This document shows, in pieces, positions 43,543 to 51,750 of a DNA stretch of 64,000 bases. The position numbers were made by a program, and so were the translations under genes. The notes under the pieces were generated by a model. That model had not been told where the DNA came from and searched no databases. It worked only from the letters and a program-made list of their open reading frames with translations. Positions within the stretch are counted from its first letter, which is position 1. Each line of letters begins with the position of its first letter. The DNA lies in the NCBI GenBank assembly GCA_002746415.1, contig NVXD01000016.1, forward strand, positions 62,001 to 126,000, read 5' to 3'. The stretch comes from Flavobacteriaceae bacterium. GTDB taxonomy: Bacteria > Bacteroidota > Bacteroidia > Flavobacteriales > Flavobacteriaceae.

Positions 43543-43656
43543 ATGAGAACTTTCATCAATCATACACCAACAGAATCAAGAAGAAATTCATTTTTTTCAA
43601 CCTTTAGAGACAGCAAAAGAGTACGCTGGGCAGAAAGTAGAAACCATACCCATTAG
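43543..43656 (+). CDS. 37-residue basic peptide, copy 2
   Basis: Encodes MRTFINHTPTESRRN followed by the same core with Arg22, ending HTH and TAG. It differs from copy 1 at F4 (silent, TTT to TTC), S6N and N7H. The 36-base spacer before the start is almost only A and T, and gives the A-rich start region usual in Bacteroidota instead of a Shine-Dalgarno sequence. Confidence 0.72.
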   Translation: MRTFINHTPTESRRNSFFSTFRDSKRVRWAESRNHTH

Positions 43657-43696
43657 GTATAAAAAATTAATAGCAACAATAAAAAATAAACATATT

Positions 43697-43810
43697 ATGA
43701 GAACTTTCATCAATCATACACCAACAGAATCAAGAAGAAATTCATTTTTTTCAACCTTTAAGGACAGCAAAAGAGTACGCTGGGCAGAAAGTAGAAACCA
43801 TACCCATTAG
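43697..43810 (+). CDS. 37-residue basic peptide, copy 3
   Basis: Identical to copy 2 in protein except Arg22 to Lys (AGA to AAG). Start ATG at 43697, stop TAG at 43808-43810. The Arg to Lys change keeps the charge, which fits purifying selection. Confidence 0.72.
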   Translation: MRTFINHTPTESRRNSFFSTFKDSKRVRWAESRNHTH

Positions 43811-43850
43811 GTATAAAAAATTAATAGCAACAATAAAAAACAAACATATC

Positions 43851-43964
43851 ATGAGAACTTTCATCAATCATACACCAACAGAATCAAGAAGAAATTCATT
43901 TTTTTCAACCTTTAAAGACAGCAAAAGAGTACGCTGGGCAGAGAGTAGAAACCATACTCATTAA
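43851..43964 (+). CDS. 37-residue basic peptide, copy 4
   Basis: Same protein as copy 3. It carries silent changes at Lys22 (AAG to AAA), Glu31 (GAA to GAG) and Thr36 (ACC to ACT), and stops with TAA. It is followed 26 bp later by an intrinsic terminator. Three silent changes and no replacement change relative to copy 3 are the best internal evidence that the frame is translated. Confidence 0.75.
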   Translation: MRTFINHTPTESRRNSFFSTFKDSKRVRWAESRNHTH

Positions 43965-43990
43965 AAATGAGCACAATAATAAAAAAAACT

Positions 43991-44022
43991 AAAAAAGAGA
44001 CATTAATCACTGTCCCTTTTTT
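43991..44022. terminator. Bidirectional intrinsic terminator after the peptide array
   Basis: AAAAAAGAGACA (43991-44002) pairs with TGTCCCTTTTTT (44011-44022) with one mismatch around an 8-base loop. It is followed by T on the plus strand, and by T on the minus strand as well. It can end the array transcript and the convergent DUF4251 gene that stops at 44035. Confidence 0.8.
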
Positions 44023-44034
44023 TTATAAATTAAT

Positions 44035-44538
44035 TTATTTGCTTGAAACCATATTGGTTTTTAAAACACGGGTTTTGCCATAGTAACTAATTGTACTTCT
44101 ATCCATACTCTTAACAATAATGGAAGTCCAACCTAATCTATCAACATTCATGGTGACATCAAATCGTTCAGAAGAATTTTTTACTTTAAATGTTATAATA
44201 AGCCGGTGTTTTTTATCATTGAATTTAATGTTATAATCGTGCACCTTCCCTTTCGTGACCGCTATGGGGCCGCCTCCATTGTAGCCACCACCTAAATACA
44301 TTTCGCCAAAATAAGGCAAGTAAATAGTGAGCTGCTCATCCTTAAGCTTTAGGTAACCACGATTAGTCACTAAACTAACACTACTCCCAGTAGTTGGCAA
44401 TGCCTTGTTGGCTTCAAAAAAATAATTTCCAGAAACAATCAATTCTTTTGTTTGCTCATACGCCTTTTCTGATTTTGTTTGTGCGCTTAAACCTAGTGTC
44501 ACAATACATAACAATGTAAACAGTATTCCTTTTTTCAT
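44035..44538 (-). CDS. Secreted DUF4251 protein
   Basis: Started at the ATG at 44538 (MKKGILFTLLCIVTLG) the product has 167 residues with a Sec signal peptide (cut at LSAQ). The rest matches DUF4251: a stretch YEQTKELIVSGNYFFEANKA, the central NRGYLKLKDEQLTIYLPYFG and GGGYNGGGPIAV, typical of this Bacteroidota-specific, small beta-barrel-like family. An extra start at 44547 would add three residues. Function unknown. Confidence 0.87.
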   Translation of the reverse strand: MKKGILFTLLCIVTLGLSAQTKSEKAYEQTKELIVSGNYFFEANKALPTTGSSVSLVTNRGYLKLKDEQLTIYLPYFGEMYLGGGYNGGGPIAVTKGKVHDYNIKFNDKKHRLIITFKVKNSSERFDVTMNVDRLGWTSIIVKSMDRSTISYYGKTRVLKTNMVSSK

Positions 44539-44602
44539 AACCAACAATTTTAGAGTTCCTAACTATTTGAAATCACAAATCGTTCCAAAATAGATTTTTA
44601 AC

Positions 44603-45697
44603 TCAATTAACTGCGAAATTTAAAGTTGTAATCGTAAAGGTATCATCTTGATTGTGACCTTCTTTCAAATCCACATCAAACAAATGGTTTAAGTTGTTCC
44701 CTGCCAAATCCTCTAGCTTAGATTCAACTTCAAGTATGTAATTTCCTTTTTCCCAATTGGACTTTGGATAAAATTCCACTACTGTTTCTTTATTGGTCAA
44801 TTTATATGTTCCAGCAACCACTTCCTTGTCTGAGTTTAGAATGTAAATTACTTCTTTAGCCAAAATAGCATCCAAAGATTCATTGAAGTAAATGTATAAT
44901 GGATGCGCCGTATTACTCTTAGGACTACTGATTTCCCAATCAGCAAGAATGGGTTTATGATAATCTCCAGGTAATGCATAAACTGTTTTGGTATACTCTT
45001 TCCCCAGGTTATTGCCATTATAATCTTTCCAACTCTCTAAAATTTTAATCTCATAGGTATTTACTCTAACAATGGGTAATCCTTTTTCCTTATTTGGAAT
45101 TAAATCGGTCTTTATACGACCTGGATCCAGCCACAAAGTCAATTGTGTATGTTCTCTATTCCATAATTCTGGTTCTAATTTCAAAAAAATAGATTCTTCC
45201 GTATCCGTTGTTGTATTGGTAATCGTAATAAAATTCAAGGCACTTTCCACTTCTTGCATAGGCCGTGAAAAAATGAAATACATTTTTAAAAGGTTTTCAG
45301 GGACCGTATCTTTGCTGGGGTATATAGCCAATAATTCTGGTGCATCTTCCACATTGAATTTTTCAATAGTAAACTGTGTCACAAATTCTTGATCATATCT
45401 TAATTCATAGTTTTGATTCGCAGCAAAAGGAATAATGGAAAAAAAGGTATGTTTATCTCCTTTAGAAGTAAAATCCCCCAAGACAGGAATGTCTTTATTA
45501 CCTTCTACAAAAACATTAAATCCGCCAACACTTTTTATAGATTCAAACCCAATACTAACTGCTTTTGTATTTATATAGTCTACTGAAACCGTAATCTTAT
45601 TTTGATTTTTTTCACATCCAAAAATCATTATGACATAAAAAAAGGCCAACATAATATTGTCCATTTTTTTATTAAAATGTGTATTATAGCCATTCAT
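44603..45697 (-). CDS. Lipoprotein with two Ig-like (Big_5-type) domains
   Basis: The 364-residue protein has a hydrophobic segment ending in MIFGC, which is a lipobox-like signal with Cys at 28. Two bacterial Ig-like domains of the SbsA/Big_5 kind follow: VPENLLKMYFIFSRPMQEVE (about 130-240), and SNTAHPLYIYFNESLDAILA (about 255-350, ending with EDLAGNN). The start at 45697 overlaps the stop of the upstream gene by one base (TAATG), a sign of translational coupling, so I chose it over the later ATG. It acts at the cell surface or periplasm; role unknown. Confidence 0.8.
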   Translation of the reverse strand: MNGYNTHFNKKMDNIMLAFFYVIMIFGCEKNQNKITVSVDYINTKAVSIGFESIKSVGGFNVFVEGNKDIPVLGDFTSKGDKHTFFSIIPFAANQNYELRYDQEFVTQFTIEKFNVEDAPELLAIYPSKDTVPENLLKMYFIFSRPMQEVESALNFITITNTTTDTEESIFLKLEPELWNREHTQLTLWLDPGRIKTDLIPNKEKGLPIVRVNTYEIKILESWKDYNGNNLGKEYTKTVYALPGDYHKPILADWEISSPKSNTAHPLYIYFNESLDAILAKEVIYILNSDKEVVAGTYKLTNKETVVEFYPKSNWEKGNYILEVESKLEDLAGNNLNHLFDVDLKEGHNQDDTFTITTLNFAVN

Positions 45698-46794
45698 TAA
45701 ATGCCTCGTGTACGCAATACCAATTCCCCACTGGATGTACGTTGCACATAGATTAGGTTATTATCAAACAAAACATCCATTTGCTGTACATTGACCAAAG
45801 GGAGGGAGAAATAGGGCACCCCTTCAACTTCCTCCACCCGCTCGGTAATATCATCTTTAGAATTTGCTATATCATCATAATTGATGCGCATTACAGGTCG
45901 ATTGGTATTTGACATCAAAAAATAAGTAGCTCCATCTTTTTGATATGAAACAATATCCAACGGACTATTTCCATAACCAAATTCTGCCACAGTTCTGCCT
46001 TTAATATGCTTGCCTCCTTTAAGTTCATCCATTGGAAATAACACTAAAGGTGTACAGGTATAACTAGCCATTAAATAATCCTTGCCCGATATAGCAACCA
46101 CACCAAAGGTTTTTATAGGAGCATAGGTTTCATATCTGCCATGCGCGGCATGATAGACTTCTAATGACGCATACTCCTGACTATCAGTAAAAGGGAAAGG
46201 AATACTTCTAAAAGTGGAACTAAATTCTTTATTTGACAAGCCAGAAACCATTACTTTTCCATTGTGATATTGCATATCTGAAATAGCCCAAACACGTTGT
46301 GAACGACCTCTTCTATCTTTAGTCTCGGCCGTTACAGCATCTTTAAGTGCAATTTTAGAATAACTTACATTGGAAAGTGACACATGCTCCAATGCTTCTC
46401 CATTTAATTTCAACAGAATTGGCGTCCCATCAAGAACACTTACCGATATGTACACAGTTTTAGATATTGGATTTACCGCCATATCAGTGATTTTAATATT
46501 GTCAGCTGTCGTTCCTAGTGAAGCCGCAATTTTAGTGTCAAAATCACCAATATTTATTTTCTCTGGACTTTCAACACTTTCAACATCTTTGGTATCCACT
46601 GCATAAATAGTGGCATTTTTAGAATCTCCAATGAACAGAATGCCATCTGGTCCAAAACTCAAAGCATTCACTGATGCTATATCAGGTGTTCCAACAATAA
46701 AATTTTCAGTTAGGGAATTTTTGTCAGGGTTAATGGCTGAAATACCTAATCCCGCTACAATACATAGCGCAAAGACAAATATTATTTTTTTCAT
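45697..46794 (-). CDS. Secreted beta-propeller-like protein of unknown function
   Basis: The ATG at 46794 (MKKIIFVFALCIVAGLGIS) gives 365 residues with a good Sec signal; the frame is open further to 46839. The mature part has repeated strands such as SVNALSFGPDGILFIGDSKN, ITDMAVNPISKTVYISVS and AISDMQYHNGKVMVSGL, which look like propeller blades. No catalytic motif is visible. It is followed with a one-base overlap by the Ig-like lipoprotein, so both probably act together outside the cytoplasm. Confidence 0.78.
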   Translation of the reverse strand: MKKIIFVFALCIVAGLGISAINPDKNSLTENFIVGTPDIASVNALSFGPDGILFIGDSKNATIYAVDTKDVESVESPEKINIGDFDTKIAASLGTTADNIKITDMAVNPISKTVYISVSVLDGTPILLKLNGEALEHVSLSNVSYSKIALKDAVTAETKDRRGRSQRVWAISDMQYHNGKVMVSGLSNKEFSSTFRSIPFPFTDSQEYASLEVYHAAHGRYETYAPIKTFGVVAISGKDYLMASYTCTPLVLFPMDELKGGKHIKGRTVAEFGYGNSPLDIVSYQKDGATYFLMSNTNRPVMRINYDDIANSKDDITERVEEVEGVPYFSLPLVNVQQMDVLFDNNLIYVQRTSSGELVLRTRGI

Positions 46795-46952
46795 GGTTGA
46801 TAGTTTTCTTAAAAATATTGTATTTAAAGGCCATTGCAATTCATTTTAAGATTCTATTAACTAAACTTTAACGTGTTGGTTATCTGATTCTTATATGAGT
46901 AAATTTCTGTACAGGAATAAATAATTAATGCAAAACTTAATGATTTATACTT

Positions 46953-46960
46953 TAAATTTG
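46953..46960 (+). promoter_or_regulatory. -7 box TAAATTTG before the YceI-like gene
   Basis: TAAATTTG matches TAnnTTTG and ends 15 bp before the ATG at 46975. No exact TTTG is found at -33. Confidence 0.45.
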
Positions 46961-46974
46961 AAAAAATATTGAAC

Positions 46975-47490
46975 ATGAAATCCTTAATTACTGTACTCCT
47001 TTTTACGCTATTATCTTCCACTTTGTGTCTTTCACAGGAAACAACCACCATAGTTTCCGCTGAAATCACCTTTGTTTTTAACCATAAAGATGTAACGGGT
47101 AATTTATTGGGGTTCAAGTCTTCTTCCAAAATTGACCTGACTACTATTTCCAATTCTTCATTTGAGGGTTCCGTTGCTGCAAAAAGTATAAAAACTGGAA
47201 ATTTCATGAGAGATTGGTCTTTAAAAGGAAGCAAATATTTTAATGTTGACACCTATCCTAAAATAAGTTTTAAGAGCACCTCCGTGACTACAAGCGACAA
47301 TAAAATAGCAGTTAAAGGGAAGCTCACCATTAAGGAAACGACTAAGGAACAGACCATTTATTTTACCCGTAACGGAAAGAAATTGGTTGGCACCACCACC
47401 TTATATGCCTCAGACTATGGCATCAATATCTATAAAAAGGATAGGGAGAAGAATAAAGTCACCGTGAAAATAATTTTAACTTTAAAATAA
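46975..47490 (+). CDS. YceI family secreted protein
   Basis: The ATG at 46975 gives 171 residues with a signal peptide (MKSLITVLLFTLLSSTLCLS). The mature domain has the lipocalin-like YceI pattern: AEITFVFNHKDVTGNLLGF, SFEGSVAAKSIKTGN, KYFNVDTYPKISFKSTSV and the C-terminal strand VKGKLTIKETTKE. YceI proteins bind isoprenoid or other hydrophobic ligands in the periplasm. It ends at 47490, exactly one base before the end of the convergent lipid operon at 47491. Confidence 0.9.
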   Translation: MKSLITVLLFTLLSSTLCLSQETTTIVSAEITFVFNHKDVTGNLLGFKSSSKIDLTTISNSSFEGSVAAKSIKTGNFMRDWSLKGSKYFNVDTYPKISFKSTSVTTSDNKIAVKGKLTIKETTKEQTIYFTRNGKKLVGTTTLYASDYGINIYKKDREKNKVTVKIILTLK

Positions 47491-47922
47491 TTAAAGTGTT
47501 TGTTTAAAAATAAAAGTATAAACCTTTGATACTAAACAATTTCCAGCAGGAAAATACAAAGCAAAAAACAAAGCCATTCCTAAGCTAAAGTTTCGAATTC
47601 CAAAAAATTGATCCATCAAATTATTAGGGTATGCATATGATGTTTGCAAAGCATAGCCTCCAAATTCCAAAAGACACATCGCTATAAGACCGTAGGCATA
47701 TTGCATATGAAAAGGAAGCTTTCTTAGCAATAATGAAATGGGAACCATGTATAATAAGTAACAGGTGATAATTTGCCACCAATACGTAAATTTCGCAATT
47801 TCCACCTCAGTACCAAACCAGTTCATTCCTGCACCCCATAAAAAATACACCAAACAATAAATAAAAATTAGTTTTTTATCGACCAAGAGTTTTGGCTTTG
47901 CCCATGCTAAGAATGTTTTCAT
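47491..47922 (-). CDS. Integral membrane protein of the type III PKS operon
   Basis: The 143-residue protein has about four helices (18-32, 48-66, 76-96, 108-130) and is not recognised by family. It overlaps the acyl carrier protein gene by 4 bp and is the last gene of the nine-gene operon, so it is likely part of the pathway, for example in transport or in a lipid-modifying step (inference). Confidence 0.75.
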   Translation of the reverse strand: MKTFLAWAKPKLLVDKKLIFIYCLVYFLWGAGMNWFGTEVEIAKFTYWWQIITCYLLYMVPISLLLRKLPFHMQYAYGLIAMCLLEFGGYALQTSYAYPNNLMDQFFGIRNFSLGMALFFALYFPAGNCLVSKVYTFIFKQTL

Positions 47923-48173
47923 TTGTCAGAAAGTTTTTTATCAATAATTAAAAGCGCGTCATTTATAGTTTGCATGCCATCCATATCCTCATTTTCAAGC
48001 ATAATATCAAAAGCATCTTCAACATCCAATACAATATCCACCAAATTAGCCGAATTAATATTCAGTTCATTAGTCAGGTGACTTTCAGCCGTAATCTTAT
48101 CTGCGGAAACATCCTCAGGAAGGTATAGACTAACTATATTCTTTAATTTTTGATAATGCTCATCTTTATTCAT
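47919..48173 (-). CDS. Acyl carrier protein
   Basis: The 84-residue protein (start at 48173; an upstream ATG at 48218 would add 15 residues) folds like an ACP: YQKLKNIVSLYLPEDVSA, then ELNINSANLVDIVLDVEDAF. The phosphopantetheine Ser is Ser41, in NSANLV instead of the common DSL. The usual acidic surface on helix II is kept (DVEDAF, ENEDMD). It starts 7 bp after the ketosynthase and overlaps the membrane protein gene. It is a dedicated carrier separate from the main fatty acid ACP. Confidence 0.88.
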   Translation of the reverse strand: MNKDEHYQKLKNIVSLYLPEDVSADKITAESHLTNELNINSANLVDIVLDVEDAFDIMLENEDMDGMQTINDALLIIDKKLSDK

Positions 48174-48180
48174 AGTTTTT

Positions 48181-49458
48181 TTATTCGTTTTTATAGGCTT
48201 TAAAAATAACACAAGCATTCACATCTCCAAAACCAAAACTGGCCTTTGCCAAAATATTAGGTTGATAAGAAACTGTTTGCTGTGGGATTTTAGAAGAGTC
48301 AACAATATTAGTAATTTCAGAGTGCAAGTCGCTACAATTAGGATTACCAAACAGTTTTCCTACTTTAAACTGTAAAATCGAGGCGACACATTCTATGCTT
48401 CCAGCAGCAGCTAAACAATGCCCTATTGTTCCTTTGAATGAATTTATATAGGGGAAATCTTTACCAGAACGCTCCAGGGCAACACTCCAATTCTTAATTT
48501 CGATACTGTCTTTAGCAGTTGCTGTCAAATGTCCATTTATGGTATCTATATCAGAAGTAAGGATACCTGCATTTTTAATTGCATCTCCAATACATCGTTG
48601 CACTCCTTCATTATTTGGCGCCGTCATACTGCCTTCTCCCCTTTGTCCGCCACTATTGATTGCTCCTCCCAGTACTTCCACATAAATTTTTGCACCTCTT
48701 TTAAGGGCACTTTCCAAAGATTCCAAAACCAAGGCTCCTGCCCCACTTCCAGGCACAAAACCTGCCGCAGAGGCACTCAATGGCCTGCTTCCTTGCGTTG
48801 GATTGTCATTATATTGTCTTGGAAGTATGCGCATGGCATCAAAGCCACCCCAAACATATGGACCACTATCACTACAACTTCCTGTAAGGATGCGTTCTGC
48901 TTTGCCAGACATTATTCTATCATAGGCCATAATAACGCCTTCGGTTCCTGTAGTACATGCAGATGAATTGGTAGTCACTTGATTTCCACAACCCAAAATT
49001 CCTCCCAAATAAGCACTAATACCACTTGCCATGGTCTGCATAACAGAAGTACTTCCTAAACGGCGAGCACTCCCTTTATCAACCAAATAAATGGCTTCTC
49101 TAAATTTATCCACACCCAAGATTCCAGTTCCAAACACAATTCCACTATCCCAATCTGGAGTTTCTTTAGAAGCAATAGCCAAGCCTGCATCTTTCCATGC
49201 ATCCACACCAGCCATAACACCATAAACCACACCACTAGCATTCAGCCCTTTGAGTTGTAATTTAGTGAAGTAATCGTTTAAGTTAGATTCTCCAACATTT
49301 GGTTTTCCAGCTATTTGACATCCAAAATTTAAGTTTTTTAATTCTTGATGAAAAGTAATGCCACTGACCCCATTTTTAAGCGCATGCGTAAAAGAATCTA
49401 AGTCAGTTCCATTAGGAGCGCATACTCCCAATCCGGTAATTACAACGCGCCTATTCAT
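48181..49458 (-). CDS. Beta-ketoacyl-ACP synthase (FabF-like)
   Basis: A 425-residue thiolase-fold ketosynthase. The active-site Cys is Cys168 in NSSACTTGTEG, and the two His are His310 (TINGHLTAT) and His347 (GTIGHCLAA), giving the Cys-His-His triad of elongating KAS I/II. The pattern around His310, with LTAT in place of GTGT, deviates from FabF. It overlaps the dehydratase by 8 bp. It probably extends a dedicated acyl chain on the operon's own ACP. Confidence 0.9.
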   Translation of the reverse strand: MNRRVVITGLGVCAPNGTDLDSFTHALKNGVSGITFHQELKNLNFGCQIAGKPNVGESNLNDYFTKLQLKGLNASGVVYGVMAGVDAWKDAGLAIASKETPDWDSGIVFGTGILGVDKFREAIYLVDKGSARRLGSTSVMQTMASGISAYLGGILGCGNQVTTNSSACTTGTEGVIMAYDRIMSGKAERILTGSCSDSGPYVWGGFDAMRILPRQYNDNPTQGSRPLSASAAGFVPGSGAGALVLESLESALKRGAKIYVEVLGGAINSGGQRGEGSMTAPNNEGVQRCIGDAIKNAGILTSDIDTINGHLTATAKDSIEIKNWSVALERSGKDFPYINSFKGTIGHCLAAAGSIECVASILQFKVGKLFGNPNCSDLHSEITNIVDSSKIPQQTVSYQPNILAKASFGFGDVNACVIFKAYKNE

Positions 49459-49894
49459 TCAAAGTTGGTTTTAACATTCCCGCCAAAACTCCTTTGCAGA
49501 CCATTTTGTTTTTGGAATTATACATCTTAACCTCACATTTTAACTTATGGAATCTAAAATATATTTTTTTTGACACCACAACCACTTTTTCATTAGGGAA
49601 CACAGGTAAATAGAATTCCATTTCTGAACTGCTCATTGCTATTTTTCCCTTTTCATCAGCATCTTTATTCAAAAGAAAAATCCCTAGACAAACCAATCCT
49701 ATTTGTGCACAACACTCAGTAAGAATAACACCAGGAGTAACGGGATAATCTTTAAAGTGTCCATCATAAAAAGCAGCATCTTCTTTAAACAAAAAAGCAC
49801 CTTCAACACCATTTTCATCCACTTTATGCAGGGTATCCACAAATAAGAAAGGCGATGCATACGGCAATTGATCTAAAATGCTATTGTACTCCAT
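49451..49894 (-). CDS. FabZ-like hotdog dehydratase
   Basis: The 147-residue protein has the FabZ layout: LPYASPFLFVDTLHKV at the N-terminus, the catalytic His in DGHFKDYPVTPGV (His46), and the Glu in LTECCAQ (Glu60). It resembles 3-hydroxyacyl-ACP dehydratases. It lies between ketosynthase and enoyl-reductase-like genes, so it removes water from the growing acyl chain. Spacing to both neighbours is a few bases. Confidence 0.88.
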   Translation of the reverse strand: MEYNSILDQLPYASPFLFVDTLHKVDENGVEGAFLFKEDAAFYDGHFKDYPVTPGVILTECCAQIGLVCLGIFLLNKDADEKGKIAMSSSEMEFYLPVFPNEKVVVVSKKIYFRFHKLKCEVKMYNSKNKMVCKGVLAGMLKPTLNE

Positions 49895-49896
49895 AT

Positions 49897-50700
49897 CTAA
49901 CGCAAACTTTCACCCCCATCGACTTTAATAACTGTACCAGTAATCCACTTAGCCTCGTCCATGCACAATAAATACACCACATTAGCCACATCATCGGGGG
50001 TAGTCAAGCGTTCATTTGGGTTTCGTTTAAGCGCGCTTTCTTTGATACCATCACTATTGGGTATCATTTTAAATGAGGTTGTTTCAGTAACCCCAGCCTG
50101 AATACAATTGGCCTTTATCCCTAAGGGAGCAAATTCCAACGCAATGTTTCTTGTAAGGGATTCTAACGTAGCTTTCGCAGCCGATACAGCCCCATAACTA
50201 GGCCATGCCTTTACATTACCTTCACTAGTAAACGAAATGATTCTAGCGTCTTCAGAAAAAAGATTAGCGTTAATCAATTCTTTTGTCCAATCATATAAAC
50301 TCACCGCCATGGCATTTATGGTAAGCAACAAATCTTGATTATCCAATTCCCTTTCCGTCTTGGATTGCATCGGTTTTAAATTTCCCTTTGCAATACTGTG
50401 AACCAAAACCTTTATTTTATGTCCTGCAGGCAGTAATTGAGTAATATCTGCAATCATTCCTTTCCTTTTATCAGGATTTAAAGCATCAACATTATAATTT
50501 TTAAAATTAATCTTATTCGAAATAATCCCCTTAAAGCTATCTTCAATTCCCTGCAAACTAGATTTTCTGTCCCTATGGACCACTATAATATGATACCCAT
50601 GCTGCGCTAGCTTCTTGGCAGTAGCTAGACCAAGCCCGCTACTCCCTCCAAGTATCAATGCCCATTTTTTATTATTCGATGAAAATTCGCTGTTTACCAT
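49897..50700 (-). CDS. SDR of the enoyl-ACP reductase (FabL/FabI-like) type
   Basis: A 267-residue protein. The dinucleotide motif GGSSGLGLATA is at the N-terminus; LVHSIAKG matches the HSI segment of FabI/FabL. The active site reads SYGAVSAAKATLES, that is Tyr169 and Lys176 with six residues between, the Y-x6-K spacing of enoyl reductases, instead of the Y-x3-K spacing of FabG. This points to reduction of a trans-2-enoyl-ACP. It overlaps the polyketide synthase gene by 7 bp. Confidence 0.83.
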   Translation of the reverse strand: MVNSEFSSNNKKWALILGGSSGLGLATAKKLAQHGYHIIVVHRDRKSSLQGIEDSFKGIISNKINFKNYNVDALNPDKRKGMIADITQLLPAGHKIKVLVHSIAKGNLKPMQSKTERELDNQDLLLTINAMAVSLYDWTKELINANLFSEDARIISFTSEGNVKAWPSYGAVSAAKATLESLTRNIALEFAPLGIKANCIQAGVTETTSFKMIPNSDGIKESALKRNPNERLTTPDDVANVVYLLCMDEAKWITGTVIKVDGGESLR

Positions 50701-51749
50701 TCCAATAACACTCTTTGCGCTGAAAACCCAGGACCAAAACTCAATAGTAATCCTTGATCTCCTGCTTTAATATTCTTTTCCAAATATCTTTCCAAAACAT
50801 ACAACACAGTAGCACTGCTCATATTCCCATACAACCGCAAGATTTCCCTTGTTTCATCTATATTCTTACCCAATTTACCAAAAAGAGCCTCAACAGTTTG
50901 CACAATTTTCTTTCCTCCAGGATGAAAGATTAAGTGATCTACTGCTTCTATTGAGGTTCCATAACGCTTCAGAAAAGGATGAACGATATTAGGAAACTGT
51001 GTTTTAATAGTTTCTGGAACTGATGGGTCCAATATCATTTGAAGACCATCATTGGTTAAATCAAAACCCATTAAATGTGTTGCATCCCTAAAATGGTACA
51101 TTTCTTCTCCCTTTATTTTTGGCCCCACAGCATTATCTTCAGAAGATAACAAAACACAAGCCGCTCCATCCCCAAAAATTGCAGCACTTATTATATTAGC
51201 CATGGAATAATCATTAAGCTGAAAAGTAGCTGTAGGACTTTCCACAGCCACAACTGCCGCTCGTTTTCCTGGATTTGATTTTAAAAAATTACTGGCATAA
51301 ATAATCCCCGAAACTCCTGCGGCACAACCCATTTCCGTAACAGGCAATCTAATCACATCGGTTCTAAGTCCCAAATCATTGATTAAATAAGCATCTAAAG
51401 ACGGAATCATGATTCCTGTACAACTAACAGTAATAATATAATCCAAAGAATCTGCAGTCCAATCTGCCTTATGCAAAGCCTTTTTCAATACCTGCCTCCC
51501 TAGTTTTTTAACCTCTCTAACGTAAATCTTGTTTTTATCCTCAAAAGAAGTAGCAGCAAAAACCTCCTCAACACTCATAATACCATATCGCTTGTCTACC
51601 GCAGCCCCTTCAAATATTTTAAGCACTTTACGTATAAAACGAGGCTCTTGGCCTTTTAACCACAACTCTACAAATGGGATAATTTCCTTGGTTTCCCTAC
51701 CATAAGGCGGCAACTCTTTAGCTGCAGTTACAATGTGTACGTCATTCAT
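50694..51749 (-). CDS. Type III polyketide synthase
   Basis: A 351-residue chalcone-synthase-like enzyme when started at the ATG at 51749, one base after the stop of the methyltransferase. The catalytic triad is Cys142 (EMGCAAG), His276 (LIFHPGG) and Asn309 (LYGNMSS), and the C-terminal loop is SFGPGFSAQ. Type III synthases extend an acyl starter with malonyl-CoA and cyclise it to resorcinols or pyrones. Together with neighbouring methyltransferase and FAD genes the layout resembles the Streptomyces srsABC and Bacillus bpsAB phenolic lipid operons. Product not determinable from the sequence. Confidence 0.93.
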   Translation of the reverse strand: MNDVHIVTAAKELPPYGRETKEIIPFVELWLKGQEPRFIRKVLKIFEGAAVDKRYGIMSVEEVFAATSFEDKNKIYVREVKKLGRQVLKKALHKADWTADSLDYIITVSCTGIMIPSLDAYLINDLGLRTDVIRLPVTEMGCAAGVSGIIYASNFLKSNPGKRAAVVAVESPTATFQLNDYSMANIISAAIFGDGAACVLLSSEDNAVGPKIKGEEMYHFRDATHLMGFDLTNDGLQMILDPSVPETIKTQFPNIVHPFLKRYGTSIEAVDHLIFHPGGKKIVQTVEALFGKLGKNIDETREILRLYGNMSSATVLYVLERYLEKNIKAGDQGLLLSFGPGFSAQRVLLEW

Positions 51750-51750
51750 A

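Larger units (their letters stand above)
43393..43964 (+). repeat. Four-unit tandem array of 150-154 bp
   Basis: Four units start at 43393, 43543, 43697 and 43851, spaced 150, 154 and 154 bp. Each has a 114-bp open frame and a 36-40 bp spacer of A and T-rich sequence (GTATAAAA... to ...CATATC/T ATG). The units differ at only about a dozen positions. It is a recent local amplification. Confidence 0.95.

Noticed and set aside
43393-43964. CRISPR array
   Set aside because: Units of 150-154 bp contain almost no variable part; the spacers between the frames are A/T stretches that are themselves conserved. No cas genes are present.
46857-47252. Gene on the minus strand opposite the YceI-like gene
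   Set aside because: It overlaps the well-supported YceI frame almost completely, and the translated protein shows no domain or signal.
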